Below are positions 1 to 9,497 of a stretch of DNA of 64,000 nt, piece by piece (positions within the stretch are counted from its first letter, which is position 1; each line of letters opens with the position of its first letter). Origin of the DNA: Roseinatronobacter thiooxidans (GTDB taxonomy: Bacteria; Pseudomonadota; Alphaproteobacteria; Rhodobacterales; Rhodobacteraceae). The position numbers were made by a program, and so were the translations under genes. The stretch spans positions 18,782-82,781 of the forward strand of contig NZ_MEHT01000010.1 of assembly GCF_001870675.1 (NCBI RefSeq), given 5' to 3'. The notes below the pieces were generated by a model. The model saw only the letters and a list, made by a program, of their open reading frames with translations, ran no database searches and was not told where the DNA came from.

Positions 1-2
1 TG

Positions 3-98
3 CACGCGCGCTTTATCAAGCTGGAAGAGGGGCGGATACTGCGCGCGTTTGGCGCAGATGCGCAGGCCTATTTTGCCCGCACGCGGCGGTGGCTGTGA
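3..98 (+). CDS. C-terminal end of a probable isoprenylcysteine-methyltransferase-like membrane methyltransferase (partial)
   Basis: Only the last 31 residues lie in the window; the gene begins before position 1. The tail reads EEGRILRAFGADAQAYFARTR followed by RWL and a TGA stop. A charged stretch followed by FG-x-x-x-x-x-Y-x-x-RTRRW is typical of the extreme C-terminus of the ICMT/PEMT-like small membrane methyltransferases of proteobacteria. The family call rests on this short motif only, so it is tentative. About 200 bases without a recognisable gene separate it from pntA. Confidence 0.4.
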   Translation, partial: HARFIKLEEGRILRAFGADAQAYFARTRRWL

Positions 99-300
99 CA
101 GGGCTGGCCGCCAAGCTGACAGCGGCGCTGCAAGACCATGCGCGGCGTTGTGACGCGTGCGAAGCATGCAACACGATGCAGCCGTTTCGTATTATTGCCC
201 GCTTGTGAAAGAATGTTGCGCAGGTTATGGAAGCGCGGTGCCATCAAACCATGTTTACACAAGCAGAATATGGTGAACCTGAACGAAAGGGGGACGACGC

Positions 301-1872
301 GTGAAAGTCGGGGCGTTAAAGGAAATCAAACCGGGCGAGGCGCGGGTCGCGTTGACACCGGACAGTGCGCAGCAAATCCAGAAGCTGGGCCATGCGTGTT
401 TTATCCAGTCAGGCGCGGGTATCGCGGCGGGCTTCAGTGACGAGCTGTATGAAAAAGCTGGTGTCACGGTCGTCAAAGACGCGGCCGCATTGTGCGAGGC
501 GACAGATGTCGTCATCAAGGTGCGCGAACCAGAAATGGACGAAATCAAGCTGCTGCGCACTGGCCAGACGCTGATTTCATTCTTCTGGCCCGCCCAGAAT
601 GCGGAAATGCTGGAAGCCGCGAAAGCGCAGGGCGCAACCGTTATTGCGATGGACATGGTGCCGCGCATCAGCCGCGCGCAGAAAATGGACGCGCTGTCCT
701 CTATGGCCAATATCGCGGGCTACCGCGCGGTTATCGAGGCGGGCAACAATTTCGGGCGCTTCTTCACCGGGCAGGTGACAGCAGCGGGCAAGATCCCGCC
801 CGCGCGCGTGCTGATTGTGGGTGCAGGTGTGGCCGGTCTGGCTGCCATCGGCACATCCACCAGCCTTGGCGCGATCACCATGGCTTTCGATGTGCGCCCC
901 GAAGTGGCCGAACAGATCGAGTCGATGGGCGCGGAATTCGTGTTCCTAGAGTTCGAGGATAACGCGACAGACGGCGCTGAAACAGGCGGCTATGCTGCCC
1001 CGTCCAGCCCTGAATTCCGCGAAAAGCAGTTGGAGAAATTCCGCGAACTGGCGCCCGATGTCGATATCGTCATCACCACTGCGCTGATTCCCGGACGCCC
1101 TGCGCCCAAGCTGTGGACCGAAGATATGGTCCAGATGATGAAGCCCGGCTCGGTGATTGTCGATCTGGCAGCGGAAAAGGGCGGCAACTGTGATCTGACA
1201 GTCATGGATGAACGTCTGGTCACGGAAAACGGTGTCATCATCGTCGGCTATACCGATTTCCCGTCACGCATGGCGGCGCAATCCTCGACGCTGTATTCAA
1301 CCAATATCCGCCACATGCTGCATGACCTGACGCCTGCGAAAGACGGTGTCATCAACCACAATATGGAAGATGACGTCATTCGCGGCGCAACCGTCACGCA
1401 TGAAGGCGCGGTCACCTTCCCGCCGCCGCCGCCCAAGGTAAAGGCCATTGCAGCCAAGCCGAAGGAGAAGGTCAAGGAACTGACAGCAGAAGAAAAGCGC
1501 GCCAATGAAGTGGCCGCGTTCAAAGCGCAGACCAAGTCACAAGTCGCGCTTCTGGCGGGTGGTGCGGCGTTTGTTCTGGCTGTGGGAATGGTTGCGCCTG
1601 AATCCTTCATGCGCAATTTCATCATTTTCGTGCTGGCCGTGTTCGTGGGCTTTCAGGTGATCTGGAAAGTGTCACATTCGCTGCACACGCCGCTGATGGC
1701 CGTGACCAACGCAATTTCCTCGATCATCATCGTGGGGGCGTTGTTGCAGATCGGGTCAACCTCTGGGCTGATCACGATTCTTGCGGCGCTGGCGCTTCTG
1801 ATGGCGGCAGTGAATATCTTTGGCGGATTCATGGTGACACGGCGCATGCTCGCCATGTTCCAGAAGTCCTGA
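301..1872 (+). CDS. pntA: NAD(P) transhydrogenase subunit alpha
   Basis: Alpha subunit (523 aa) of the Re/Si-specific, proton-translocating transhydrogenase, which uses the proton gradient to make NADPH from NADH at the inner membrane. Residues 1-380 form the NAD(H)-binding domain I, with the Rossmann loop GAGVAGLAA at about 174-182. A charged Lys/Glu linker (about 385-405) follows, then four hydrophobic segments (about 412-520) of domain II. The length matches fused one-piece alpha subunits, not the split PntAA/PntAB form of Rhodospirillum. The start is GTG, chosen because MKVGALKEI aligns with the family N-terminus and AAAGGGGGA lies just upstream. pntB follows after 18 bases, so the two are co-transcribed. 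Confidence 0.96.
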   Translation: MKVGALKEIKPGEARVALTPDSAQQIQKLGHACFIQSGAGIAAGFSDELYEKAGVTVVKDAAALCEATDVVIKVREPEMDEIKLLRTGQTLISFFWPAQNAEMLEAAKAQGATVIAMDMVPRISRAQKMDALSSMANIAGYRAVIEAGNNFGRFFTGQVTAAGKIPPARVLIVGAGVAGLAAIGTSTSLGAITMAFDVRPEVAEQIESMGAEFVFLEFEDNATDGAETGGYAAPSSPEFREKQLEKFRELAPDVDIVITTALIPGRPAPKLWTEDMVQMMKPGSVIVDLAAEKGGNCDLTVMDERLVTENGVIIVGYTDFPSRMAAQSSTLYSTNIRHMLHDLTPAKDGVINHNMEDDVIRGATVTHEGAVTFPPPPPKVKAIAAKPKEKVKELTAEEKRANEVAAFKAQTKSQVALLAGGAAFVLAVGMVAPESFMRNFIIFVLAVFVGFQVIWKVSHSLHTPLMAVTNAISSIIIVGALLQIGSTSGLITILAALALLMAAVNIFGGFMVTRRMLAMFQKS

Positions 1873-1890
1873 CGGCAGGAGGAATAAGAG

Positions 1891-3393
1891 ATGGATTTCG
1901 GATTTACAGTTGCGGCCTATGCGGTTGCGACAGTTCTCTTTGTCCTGTCGCTTGGCGGTCTGTCAGGACAGGAAAGCGCCAAACGCGCCATCTGGTATGG
2001 TATTGCGGGCATGACCGTGGCGGTGCTGGCCATGCTGGTTGGCCCCGGCTCTGGCATGTGGGGGCTGACGGTTGTGCTGATTGCAATCGGCGGCATTGTC
2101 GGCTGGCAATTGGCCACGCGCGTGCAAATGACGCAGATGCCCGAGCTTGTGGCCTTCATGCACTCGCTGGTTGGGTTGGCGGCGGTTCTGGTGGGCTTGA
2201 ACGCGCATCTTGAAATCGGAAGCGTGGCGCAGATTTTCGCGGAAAATGCCTTGCCCTTCCCGCAGCCCGAAGGGCTGATGTCGGTGCCTGCCTATGAACT
2301 ATGGCTGAGCCTGAGCAATTTCGCAGCGATCATCGGCAAGAAAACCGCTGTTGAAGTGACGATTCTGCGTGTCGAATTGATGATCGGCATCTGGATCGGG
2401 GCTGTGACCTTTACAGGGTCAATCATCGCCTATGGCAAACTGGCGGGCCGCGTAGACACGGCCGCCAAGCAATTGCCCGGCGGGCATATGCTGAATGCGG
2501 GCGCGGCGGTTCTGTCGGTTGTGTTTGCGGGGCTGTATCTGGTCTATGCCGACAGTGCAGGCGCGTCGATCCTGATGCTGGTAGTGCTGACAGCGCTGGC
2601 GCTGTTTATCGGCTATCACCTGATCATGGGCATTGGCGGGGCTGACATGCCGGTGGTGGTGTCGATGCTCAACAGCTATTCCGGCTGGGCGGCGGCGGCC
2701 ATCGGCTTCTCGCTTGGCAATGAATTGCTGATCGTGGTGGGCGCGCTGGTCGGGGCTTCGGGCGCAATCCTGAGCTACATCATGTGCAAGGCCATGAACC
2801 GCAGCTTCATCAGCGTGATCCTTGGCGGCTTTGGCGGCACAACCGGCCCACAAATGGCAGTTGAGGGCGAGCAGGTTGCGATCAACGCTGATGGTGTTGC
2901 AAGCGCGCTGAACGAGGCTGACAGCGTGGTTATCGTGCCCGGTTACGGCATGGCGGTGGCACAAGCCCAGCAAAGCGTGTCGGAACTGACCCGCAAACTG
3001 CGCGCCAAGGGCAAGAATGTGCGTTTCGCCATTCACCCCGTGGCGGGCCGTTTGCCGGGGCATATGAACGTGCTGCTGGCCGAAGCCAAAGTGCCCTATG
3101 ACATCGTGCTGGAGATGGACGAGATCAATGACGACTTCCCATCGACAGATGTGGTGATCGTCATCGGCTCCAACGACATCGTGAACCCTGCCGCACAAGA
3201 AGACCCCAACAGCCCCATCGCGGGCATGCCGGTTCTGGAAGTGTGGAAGGCGAAACAGGTATTCGTGTCCAAGCGCGGGCAGGGGACAGGCTATTCCGGC
3301 ATCGAGAACCCGCTGTTCTACAAGGACAACACGCGGATGTTCTACGGTGATGCGAAAGCGTCTGTGGACAGCCTGTTGCCGATGATCGATTGA
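1891..3393 (+). CDS. pntB: NAD(P) transhydrogenase subunit beta
   Basis: Beta subunit (500 aa) of the proton-translocating transhydrogenase. The first roughly 280 residues contain the many hydrophobic helices of the membrane domain II. The C-terminal third is the NADP(H)-binding domain III, with the diagnostic [10 protein letters not shown] loop starting at residue 351 and the later [16 protein letters not shown] signature. GGAGG sits 8-12 bases before the ATG. It forms a two-gene operon with pntA and is closed by a strong hairpin terminator 20 bases after its stop. Both subunits look intact. Confidence 0.97.
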   Translation: MDFGFTVAAYAVATVLFVLSLGGLSGQESAKRAIWYGIAGMTVAVLAMLVGPGSGMWGLTVVLIAIGGIVGWQLATRVQMTQMPELVAFMHSLVGLAAVLVGLNAHLEIGSVAQIFAENALPFPQPEGLMSVPAYELWLSLSNFAAIIGKKTAVEVTILRVELMIGIWIGAVTFTGSIIAYGKLAGRVDTAAKQLPGGHMLNAGAAVLSVVFAGLYLVYADSAGASILMLVVLTALALFIGYHLIMGIGGADMPVVVSMLNSYSGWAAAAIGFSLGNELLIVVGALVGASGAILSYIMCKAMNRSFISVILGGFGGTTGPQMAVEGEQVAINADGVASALNEADSVVIVPGYGMAVAQAQQSVSELTRKLRAKGKNVRFAIHPVAGRLPGHMNVLLAEAKVPYDIVLEMDEINDDFPSTDVVIVIGSNDIVNPAAQEDPNSPIAGMPVLEVWKAKQVFVSKRGQGTGYSGIENPLFYKDNTRMFYGDAKASVDSLLPMID

Positions 3394-3413
3394 TCTTTGG
3401 TCGAGAGTTGCGG

Positions 3414-3443
3414 AAAAGGCCCCCGGTTCGGGGGCCTTTTTTG
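3414..3443. terminator. Bidirectional rho-independent terminator between pntB and the pentapeptide-repeat gene
   Basis: The stem AAGGCCCCC / GGGGGCCTT encloses a GTTCG-like loop and has A and T runs on both outer sides. It can therefore stop pntAB transcription rightward and the convergent gene ending at 3452 leftward. Confidence 0.9.
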
Positions 3444-3451
3444 TTGGGCGG

Positions 3452-5116
3452 TTATTCGGGTTTGGGCGGGGGGCGGTAGGTGTCGGGGTTGGCCTGCCAT
3501 TTTCGCCATTCTTTGTCGTAGTTGTGTGAGCCATGATCTGGCAACTCCCAGTCCGGCCAATGATCGGGGCTGTGGGTGCCATTGGGCAGGATCACGCTGG
3601 CATCGCCAAAACAGGACATGATCTGCTTCTCGAACATAGGCACTGTAGTAAAATCCAATTTTCTCAGCGCGGCGCCTCGAAAACTAGCCGAGTTAAGAAC
3701 GGTGAAACTATCCATTCGGGTCTGCGAAAGATTCGTCCCCTCCATCTGTGCGGCCCAGAGGTACGCGCTTTCCATCCGCAAATGCAAGAGATCTGCTCCC
3801 TCCATCCGCGCCTCGCTGAGGTCCGCCCCCTCCATCCGCGCCAGAGAAAGGTCTGCCCCCTCTATCCGCGCCTCCATGAGCACTGCCCCCTCCATCCGTG
3901 CTTCCGAAAGGTCCGCACCTTCCATCCGCGCCTCAAAAAGATTTGCCCCCTCTATCCGAGCACCCCAGAGACTCGCGCCTTCAAGCCGCGTGCCGTCAAA
4001 CCGCGCACCGGAAAATACTGCGTCTGATCCGTTTGGTTGCTTCGCCGCCATATCGGCGCCTTGCAGGTTGGCCCCGCGTAGGTCCAGCCGATAGCCGCGA
4101 TAGTCGCGGAGCTTGGTTTTCCATTCCTCGAGTCCTTCTTTGAATGCCATCTTTGCCGCTTTGCCCAAGGGCGGGTCGCTGGGATCATCGGGTAGGCGCT
4201 TGAAATCGAGATCAAAGGGCCAGAACTTAGCCTGTGTCGGTGGGTTGGGCCATGCAGCCTCGACGCGGCGCTGGTCCTCGTTGCGTCGTCCGATCACAGT
4301 CAGCGCAAGCTGCACGTCGGCGCGGGGTTTGGACAAGTTGGCCGCCCAGCGTTTGGTTGCAGCCACCGAAATATTGTCTTCTAGGTAAAGTGGATGAACG
4401 TTGTATTGCTCGCAAAACCACTCATCGAAATGTTCTTCTGGCATTTCTGGGTCTTCGCGCTCTTCCTCGTAAAGAACACGCAAGCTCTTCTTGGCTTCTG
4501 ACCCCCGCGCGTTCTCGCGGATATAGGCGCAGAGGATTTCCATCACCCGCACATGGTCGCGGCCCTTGTCATGCATCGTTGAATCCTGCGCGATGCGTTC
4601 CAGCGACAGAATCGCGCCCATGCGTACTTCGATATTAGGGACCGTTCTTTCAACTTGAACCGGCTTGCCGTCTGCATCCAACGAGTATTGCTTTTCTGTC
4701 TTCTCCGACCCCAACTGCTCGACCGCCTTATTGATGCGGTCGGTCATGTGGCCTTCCTGCTCTAGCCGCTGGGTCTTGTGGCGTAGATAGGTGCCATAGA
4801 TCACGAAAGGCGCACCCAAGAATGCGGCAATCAGCGCGCCGAGGCCAAGCGAACCTGAGGCAAGGGGTGCGCCCTCCACCCCGTTGAACACCTGCCATAC
4901 TCCCCAGAGCGTCGCGCCCAAAAGCCAGACCCAGACTGGAAACAGCCCCAAAGCCGCCGCCTTGAACCAGCTTTCAAAGGTGACAGGCTGCGCACGCTCC
5001 GCCCCGAACAGCATCAGCCAGACCAGCGCCACAACGATTAGAGCCAGAACGCCCGCAAGAAGTGTATGCACCCCCTGCCATGTCAGAAAATACAGGGTCA
5101 CGGGGTCAATGTTCAT
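3452..5116 (-). CDS. Membrane-anchored pentapeptide-repeat protein
   Basis: A 554-aa protein. Residues about 15-37, 52-75 and 87-110 are hydrophobic and predict three membrane helices. A charged, partly coiled cytoplasmic region follows (about 115-335). About 25 pentapeptide repeats of the A(D/N)Lxx type fill residues 340-480, and the tail is short and proline-rich. Much of the repeat block is a decapeptide built on ARMEGADLSE, encoded by an exact 30-base period at about 3780-3970. Pentapeptide repeats fold as a right-handed beta helix; membrane-anchored forms are usually of unknown function. The ATG at 5116 was chosen because it opens the first hydrophobic helix; the open frame continues upstream into DUF3422 antisense sequence, which is not believable as coding. 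It converges on pntB and looks like an accessory insertion between core genes. Confidence 0.85.
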   Translation of the reverse strand: MNIDPVTLYFLTWQGVHTLLAGVLALIVVALVWLMLFGAERAQPVTFESWFKAAALGLFPVWVWLLGATLWGVWQVFNGVEGAPLASGSLGLGALIAAFLGAPFVIYGTYLRHKTQRLEQEGHMTDRINKAVEQLGSEKTEKQYSLDADGKPVQVERTVPNIEVRMGAILSLERIAQDSTMHDKGRDHVRVMEILCAYIRENARGSEAKKSLRVLYEEEREDPEMPEEHFDEWFCEQYNVHPLYLEDNISVAATKRWAANLSKPRADVQLALTVIGRRNEDQRRVEAAWPNPPTQAKFWPFDLDFKRLPDDPSDPPLGKAAKMAFKEGLEEWKTKLRDYRGYRLDLRGANLQGADMAAKQPNGSDAVFSGARFDGTRLEGASLWGARIEGANLFEARMEGADLSEARMEGAVLMEARIEGADLSLARMEGADLSEARMEGADLLHLRMESAYLWAAQMEGTNLSQTRMDSFTVLNSASFRGAALRKLDFTTVPMFEKQIMSCFGDASVILPNGTHSPDHWPDWELPDHGSHNYDKEWRKWQANPDTYRPPPKPE

Positions 5117-5299
5117 AGGAAAATCTTTCGGTAAAATGAGGCTAGAGTAGCGACTGCGGCTTTCTTGCGCAACTATGGCGGGTTCAGGGGGGGGGGCGGT
5201 TTGCAACAATGATTTGTGGCGAAAATACAAGTGTGCAACAGTGTGCGAATTCCAAGCGTTTTCATTTGCTGCGTTGCAGAATATGCTGAACGGATACCC

Positions 5300-6604
5300 A
5301 TGCAAAAGGCTCTCTCCACCATGCCGCCGATCGAGGACCACCCCCAGCGCTATACGCTTGTGAATGAACTGCATGCGCGTCCTGCGGCCAAGATTTCCGC
5401 ACCGGGTGTTGCGGTGTTTCTGGCGGTCAAGCCCGCGCGCGATGCCTCCAAGCGCGACCGTGGGGCGGATCGCGCGCATCTGCTGTCGCTGCTGGACCGG
5501 CACGGTGCTGGCCATCCGGCACCCGATGCGACGCATCATTCCGCAGAACTGGGCCGCCACCATCTGAAATGGGAAAGCCATACAGAGTTTGTGACCTATA
5601 CTGCTTTCGAGCAGGGCATGGCCGAGCGGCCTTTTGACCCCGCCGCCTTTGATGTGTTTCCGGACGCGTGGTTGCAGGATGCGCCCGGAACGCGCCTGAC
5701 CTCGATCCTGTTCCAGATCGAGAACATGTCTGACGACATTACAGAGATGGCCGAGAAATTGCAGGACTGGTTTGTGCCTGAAAGTCTGGCTGCGTCCTAT
5801 GTGCTGGATGGCACCGCCATCATTGCCAGCGATTTCCGCATTGACCGTGCGGGCCATATAAGGATGGCGGTGTTCGTAAAGCCCGGCACTGGCGGGCGGC
5901 GTGTGGGGCGTATTTTGCAGCGCCTGTGCGAGATTGAAACCTATAAGACCAGTTCCATGCTGGGCCTGTTGCGTGCGCGGAGCCTGTCTTCGCAGATGGC
6001 GGCGCTGGATGATGAATTGTCGCGCTTGACCCGCGCCATGATGGAACCTGACAAGCGGTCTGAAGATACGCTGGAAGCGCTGCTGCGCATTTCGTCCGAG
6101 TTGGAAAACATGATGGTCGAGAATTCCTTTCGCTTCGGGGCGACAGGGGCGTATGAGGCGTTGGTGAACCAGCGCATCGAGGTGTTGCGCGAAGCGCGGT
6201 TCAATGGCCGCCAGACGCTGCAAGAATTCATGACCCGCCGCTATGACCCTGCGATGCGCACTGTCAAATCGGCCGAAGCACGGTTAAGCAAGATGGCAGA
6301 ACGCGCGATGCGCGCGGGGCAGTTATTGGGCACGCGGGTGGATGTCGAACGCTCGGCGCAGAACCAGAAGCTGCTGGAAAGCATGGACCGCCGCGCCGAT
6401 CTGCAACTGCGGTTGCAAAACACGGTCGAGGGGTTGTCTGTTGTGGCGATCAGCTACTATGCTGTCAACCTTGCCAGCTATGTTGCCATGCCCATGATGG
6501 AGCCGTTCGGCATTTCGCGCGGGGTTGCGATGGCCATTCTTGCACCCCTTGTGGTGCTGGGGGTCTGGGGCATGGTACGCCGCATCCGGCGGCATTTTGA
6601 CTAA
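5300..6604 (+). CDS. DUF3422 family membrane protein
   Basis: A 434-aa protein of the DUF3422 family, recognised by the N-terminal HPxRYxLxNELHARP segment (about residues 14-29) and the SAPGVAVFLAVKP stretch after it. The long middle is mostly helical and charged. The C-terminus has two hydrophobic helices, roughly 376-395 and 402-425, before a basic RRIRRHF tail, suggesting a tail-anchored membrane protein. Function is unknown in the family. ATG 5300 was chosen as the first good start near the conserved HPQRY block; 5321 is an alternative, and neither has a strong ribosome-binding site. It is divergent from the pentapeptide-repeat gene. Confidence 0.85.
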   Translation: MQKALSTMPPIEDHPQRYTLVNELHARPAAKISAPGVAVFLAVKPARDASKRDRGADRAHLLSLLDRHGAGHPAPDATHHSAELGRHHLKWESHTEFVTYTAFEQGMAERPFDPAAFDVFPDAWLQDAPGTRLTSILFQIENMSDDITEMAEKLQDWFVPESLAASYVLDGTAIIASDFRIDRAGHIRMAVFVKPGTGGRRVGRILQRLCEIETYKTSSMLGLLRARSLSSQMAALDDELSRLTRAMMEPDKRSEDTLEALLRISSELENMMVENSFRFGATGAYEALVNQRIEVLREARFNGRQTLQEFMTRRYDPAMRTVKSAEARLSKMAERAMRAGQLLGTRVDVERSAQNQKLLESMDRRADLQLRLQNTVEGLSVVAISYYAVNLASYVAMPMMEPFGISRGVAMAILAPLVVLGVWGMVRRIRRHFD

Positions 6605-6651
6605 ACATTCTTGCGCATACATCGCGTGTCGATAGGGCGCTTTGCAGGGCG

Positions 6652-7614
6652 TCAGTCTTGGCGCGCCTCTGCAATGCGGGCGGCAAGCCGGTGGATTGCC
6701 GCGACAACCTCTTCCGGTTTTGCATGATGGGGCATATGCCCCACCCCTTCCAGCCGGGTCAGGGTGACGCTCTCGACCTCTGCCTCCAGCCGCGCGGAGT
6801 GGTATTGCAGACCCACTGTGGTGTCGCTGGTGCCGTGCAAAACCTCAATCGGCATGGTCAGGGCAGGGTAGCCGCCTGCCATCGCATCGACATGGCGTTT
6901 CAAACTGTCGATCTGGCTTGCATTCAGGCGCAACTGTTCTGCGCGCAAGGTCAGCGCCAACCCCAGATGATCAAGATACCCTTCGGGCACAGGGTCGGGG
7001 GCAAATACCCCTTCAAGGCTACGCTCGACCGCGCCGCGCGGGGCGAAGCGCGAGATCAGCGGCAACACAATATGCTGCCCCAATGCAGAGGCGCTGAGTT
7101 TGTACCAGATGCCCAACTCGCCCGGCCATGGATGCGAGGCAGGCGCCAGCAATGTCAGGCCCGCCACATCATTGGGTGCGCGCAAGGCCCATGCAAGGGC
7201 GACCGCCCCGCCATAGGAATGCCCCAGCACAATAGGGTCTTCCAGACCCAGCGTCGCTGCGGCCACGCGCAGAATGTCGGCTTGCACCACAGGGCTGTCA
7301 GGGCCGCCGAAATCGTCGGAAAATCCGAAACCGGGACGGTCAAAGGCGATGACGCGAAAATCATCTGCCATCCGCGCGATCAGATCAAAGCTGAAATCGC
7401 GCGAATTGCCATTGGCCCCGTGGATCATAACCAGATCCGGCCCCTGACCCTGAATCACGGCATGAATGCGCCCTTGTGGCAGGTCAATAAAAGCCCCCTG
7501 CGGCGCAGTGTCGGCATGGGCCATAGGGTCCTCCAGCGCAGTTGAACAGGCCGCGACAATCGCGGTGCTCAGGGCAAGCCCTGCAAGTTTATTGGCCGAT
7601 ATGCGCAAGGTCAT
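6652..7614 (-). CDS. Alpha/beta hydrolase, probable lipoprotein
   Basis: A 320-aa alpha/beta-fold hydrolase. The N-terminus is a lipoprotein signal with lipobox VAAC (Cys23). The fold signatures are the oxyanion HG at 65-66 (MIHGANGN), the nucleophile elbow GHSYGG with Ser133, and a late GHMPHH that should supply the catalytic His. The lipobox implies anchoring in the cell envelope facing the periplasm. The substrate is unknown. ATG 7614 was chosen because it starts a clean lipoprotein signal; it overlaps the end of metA by 26 bases, pointing to one leftward transcript with ATPase-metA. Confidence 0.8.
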   Translation of the reverse strand: MTLRISANKLAGLALSTAIVAACSTALEDPMAHADTAPQGAFIDLPQGRIHAVIQGQGPDLVMIHGANGNSRDFSFDLIARMADDFRVIAFDRPGFGFSDDFGGPDSPVVQADILRVAAATLGLEDPIVLGHSYGGAVALAWALRAPNDVAGLTLLAPASHPWPGELGIWYKLSASALGQHIVLPLISRFAPRGAVERSLEGVFAPDPVPEGYLDHLGLALTLRAEQLRLNASQIDSLKRHVDAMAGGYPALTMPIEVLHGTSDTTVGLQYHSARLEAEVESVTLTRLEGVGHMPHHAKPEEVVAAIHRLAARIAEARQD

Positions 7615-8506
7615 AGGGTGTTGTCTGGTATATCTCGTTGATCCAGTTTCCATATAGAAGGTGGGCGTGACTTCTCCAGCGGTTTAGCGGCACTCTCTCG
7701 GGATCGTCATCTGGGTAGTAGTTCTGCGGTATATTGATCGGCTTGCCCGCTTCAACATCGCGGTCATATTCTTCTTTCAGCGTGGTGCTGTCATATTCAA
7801 AATGGTTGAACACCATCAGCGCCCGATGCGCGGGATCGGATACCAGACAGGGGCCAACCTGATCTGAGGCGATGAGCGTGTTCAGGGCCGGGATGGCATC
7901 AATCTCGGCTTGCTGCATGCCGGTCCAGCGGCTGACAGGGATCAGCAGATCATCCGAGAAGCCCCGCAAATAGGGCGAGGCGGGCGTCAGAATGCGGTGG
8001 CGGAAACAGCCAAAGGCTTTGGCGTCCAGCAAATGCTTGTTCACCTTGTGGAAATGCCACAGCATGGCCATACCGCCCCAACACACCCCGAATGTCTGGT
8101 GGACATGGGTTTGTGTCCATTCAAACACTTCGGTCAATTCATCCCAATAGGTGACATCTTCATAGGCCAGATGCTCGATCGGGGCGCCGGTGATGATCAG
8201 CCCGTCAAAACGTTCTGACTTCACCTCCTGAAAGGGGCGGTAGAATTCGGCCATATGTTCGGCGGCGGTGTTTTTCGTCTCATGTTCCGACATGCGGATC
8301 AGCGAGAATTCGATCTGCAAGGGCGTGGCCCCGATCAGGCGGGCGAATTGCGTCTCGGTCTGGATTTTCTTGGGCATCAGGTTCAACAGCCCGATGCGTA
8401 GGGGCCGGATATCCTGCCGCGCGGCGGCCTGCTCTGACATGACCATAACCCCTTCGCGGGTCAGCACGTCAAAGGCAGGCAGGGTTTCAGGCAGTTTGAT
8501 GGGCAT
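7589..8506 (-). CDS. metA: Homoserine O-acyltransferase (MetA family, probably acetyl-CoA dependent)
   Basis: A 305-aa MetA-family enzyme activating homoserine for methionine synthesis. The catalytic residues fall at the canonical numbers: Cys142 in FGVCWGG, and His235 and Glu237 in NHFEYD. Residue 111 is Glu (TGAPIEHL). In this family a Glu at 111, as in Bacillus cereus MetA, is linked to acetyl-CoA use, whereas E. coli has Gly and uses succinyl-CoA. The product is therefore more likely O-acetylhomoserine than the O-succinylhomoserine implied by the default name. The gene is 9 bases after the upstream P-loop ATPase, and no room remains for a SAM riboswitch between them. Confidence 0.93.
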   Translation of the reverse strand: MPIKLPETLPAFDVLTREGVMVMSEQAAARQDIRPLRIGLLNLMPKKIQTETQFARLIGATPLQIEFSLIRMSEHETKNTAAEHMAEFYRPFQEVKSERFDGLIITGAPIEHLAYEDVTYWDELTEVFEWTQTHVHQTFGVCWGGMAMLWHFHKVNKHLLDAKAFGCFRHRILTPASPYLRGFSDDLLIPVSRWTGMQQAEIDAIPALNTLIASDQVGPCLVSDPAHRALMVFNHFEYDSTTLKEEYDRDVEAGKPINIPQNYYPDDDPERVPLNRWRSHAHLLYGNWINEIYQTTPYDLAHIGQ

Positions 8507-8515
8507 GGGTCGTCC

Positions 8516-9373
8516 TTAGTCTGGCAGCTTCTGGGCAATCAGCGATACGAAATCCTGCGCCTCGCGGATCTGGGCCACCTCTTGCGCGCTGACACTCAGC
8601 CCCCAGTTGCGCGCCATTGCGGCGTAGCGGGGCGCGCGATGGGCCAGCGCGCGGGCATAGGTCCAGCGCACGAAAGCGTCAGGGTCGATCTGCGCCTCGG
8701 TCTGTCCGGTCTGGTGCTGGTAATCTGCCCAAGCTGCTTGCAGGAACGCGGGCTGGTAATACATGGGCTTGGGTGCGCGGTCGAAGCGGCGGATCAACTC
8801 TTCGGTATGCGCCTCGGACCCCTCGATCCAGATGGGCAGCACATGGCCAGAGAGCAGGGTCATCAAAGGGTCTTGGGGATCATCGGGGTTGATCACTTCG
8901 CAGATTGACCCGCCTGTGTCGCAGACGAAATTCGCATAGCCATACAGCGCCTTTGCGCGGGCGATGAAATGGGGCGTGTCGGAGAGCGCTGCAATTTCCG
9001 CTGTGCGGTGCTGGTCCTGACGCTGCATATAGTCGTCAAAGCGCAACCCGCCGCGGTCGGGGTTGCCGGGCTTGCCCAGATAGGTCGAAAGCGGGGCCAG
9101 ATTGTCGAAGGTGATGTTCGAGCTGATATAGACCGAATCCGACAGCAACAATTCCCGCAAGAGCGGCACTTTCATCGCTTCAATCTTGAAATTATCGGCA
9201 ATGTATTCGCCCATATAGCGCGTGCCGATGCGGTAATCGATGGAGTAGTGAAACCAGCCGCCACCTTCGCGCAGCAGATTTGCCAGATGGGTTTTGCCAA
9301 GCCCCGACATGCCGAACAGCATAACCTGTTTGCGCGGCGCATCGAGCCAGTCAGTGGCAGTAGGGTAGAGCAT
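8516..9373 (-). CDS. P-loop ATPase of unknown function
   Basis: A 285-aa soluble protein with a Walker A motif GMSGLGKT at residues 21-28 and no membrane segments. The phrase MLFGMSGLGKTHLANLL resembles small kinase or AAA-like P-loop proteins. The second half, with conserved-looking YQPAFLQAAW and WTYARALAHRAPRYAAMA segments, is not from a family I can name. It is first in a leftward group with metA and the lipoprotein hydrolase, so a link to methionine or sulfur metabolism is possible but unproven. Confidence 0.75.
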   Translation of the reverse strand: MLYPTATDWLDAPRKQVMLFGMSGLGKTHLANLLREGGGWFHYSIDYRIGTRYMGEYIADNFKIEAMKVPLLRELLLSDSVYISSNITFDNLAPLSTYLGKPGNPDRGGLRFDDYMQRQDQHRTAEIAALSDTPHFIARAKALYGYANFVCDTGGSICEVINPDDPQDPLMTLLSGHVLPIWIEGSEAHTEELIRRFDRAPKPMYYQPAFLQAAWADYQHQTGQTEAQIDPDAFVRWTYARALAHRAPRYAAMARNWGLSVSAQEVAQIREAQDFVSLIAQKLPD

Positions 9374-9438
9374 GGGGCGCGTCCTTGAACTGTGGGGTTT
9401 TGGGTATCCAGTGCGCCGTGTATCGTCAAGACCGCATG

Positions 9439-9473
9439 AAAAAGGCCCTGCCAGCGCGCGGGCTGGCAGGGCC
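9439..9473 (-). terminator. Rho-independent terminator of the FadL-type porin gene
   Basis: A 12-bp perfect stem GGCCCTGCCAGC / GCTGGCAGGGCC is followed on the minus strand by TTTTT. It lies 25 bases after the stop of the gene ending at 9498. Confidence 0.88.
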
Positions 9474-9497
9474 GGTTATGTGCAGAGGCAAGGTTAC

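Noticed and set aside
2419..3582. A 387-residue open frame on the minus strand over pntB
   Set aside because: His/Arg/Gln-rich shadow of pntB; it crosses the bidirectional terminator.
3770..3970. CRISPR-like tandem 30-base repeats
   Set aside because: They have no unique spacers and are the coding repeats of the pentapeptide protein.
5117..6223. Upstream extension of the pentapeptide-repeat frame to 923 residues
   Set aside because: The extension is antisense to DUF3422, and a membrane-helix start at 5116 is far more credible.
8507..8515. A SAM riboswitch ahead of metA
   Set aside because: Only nine bases separate metA from the preceding gene.
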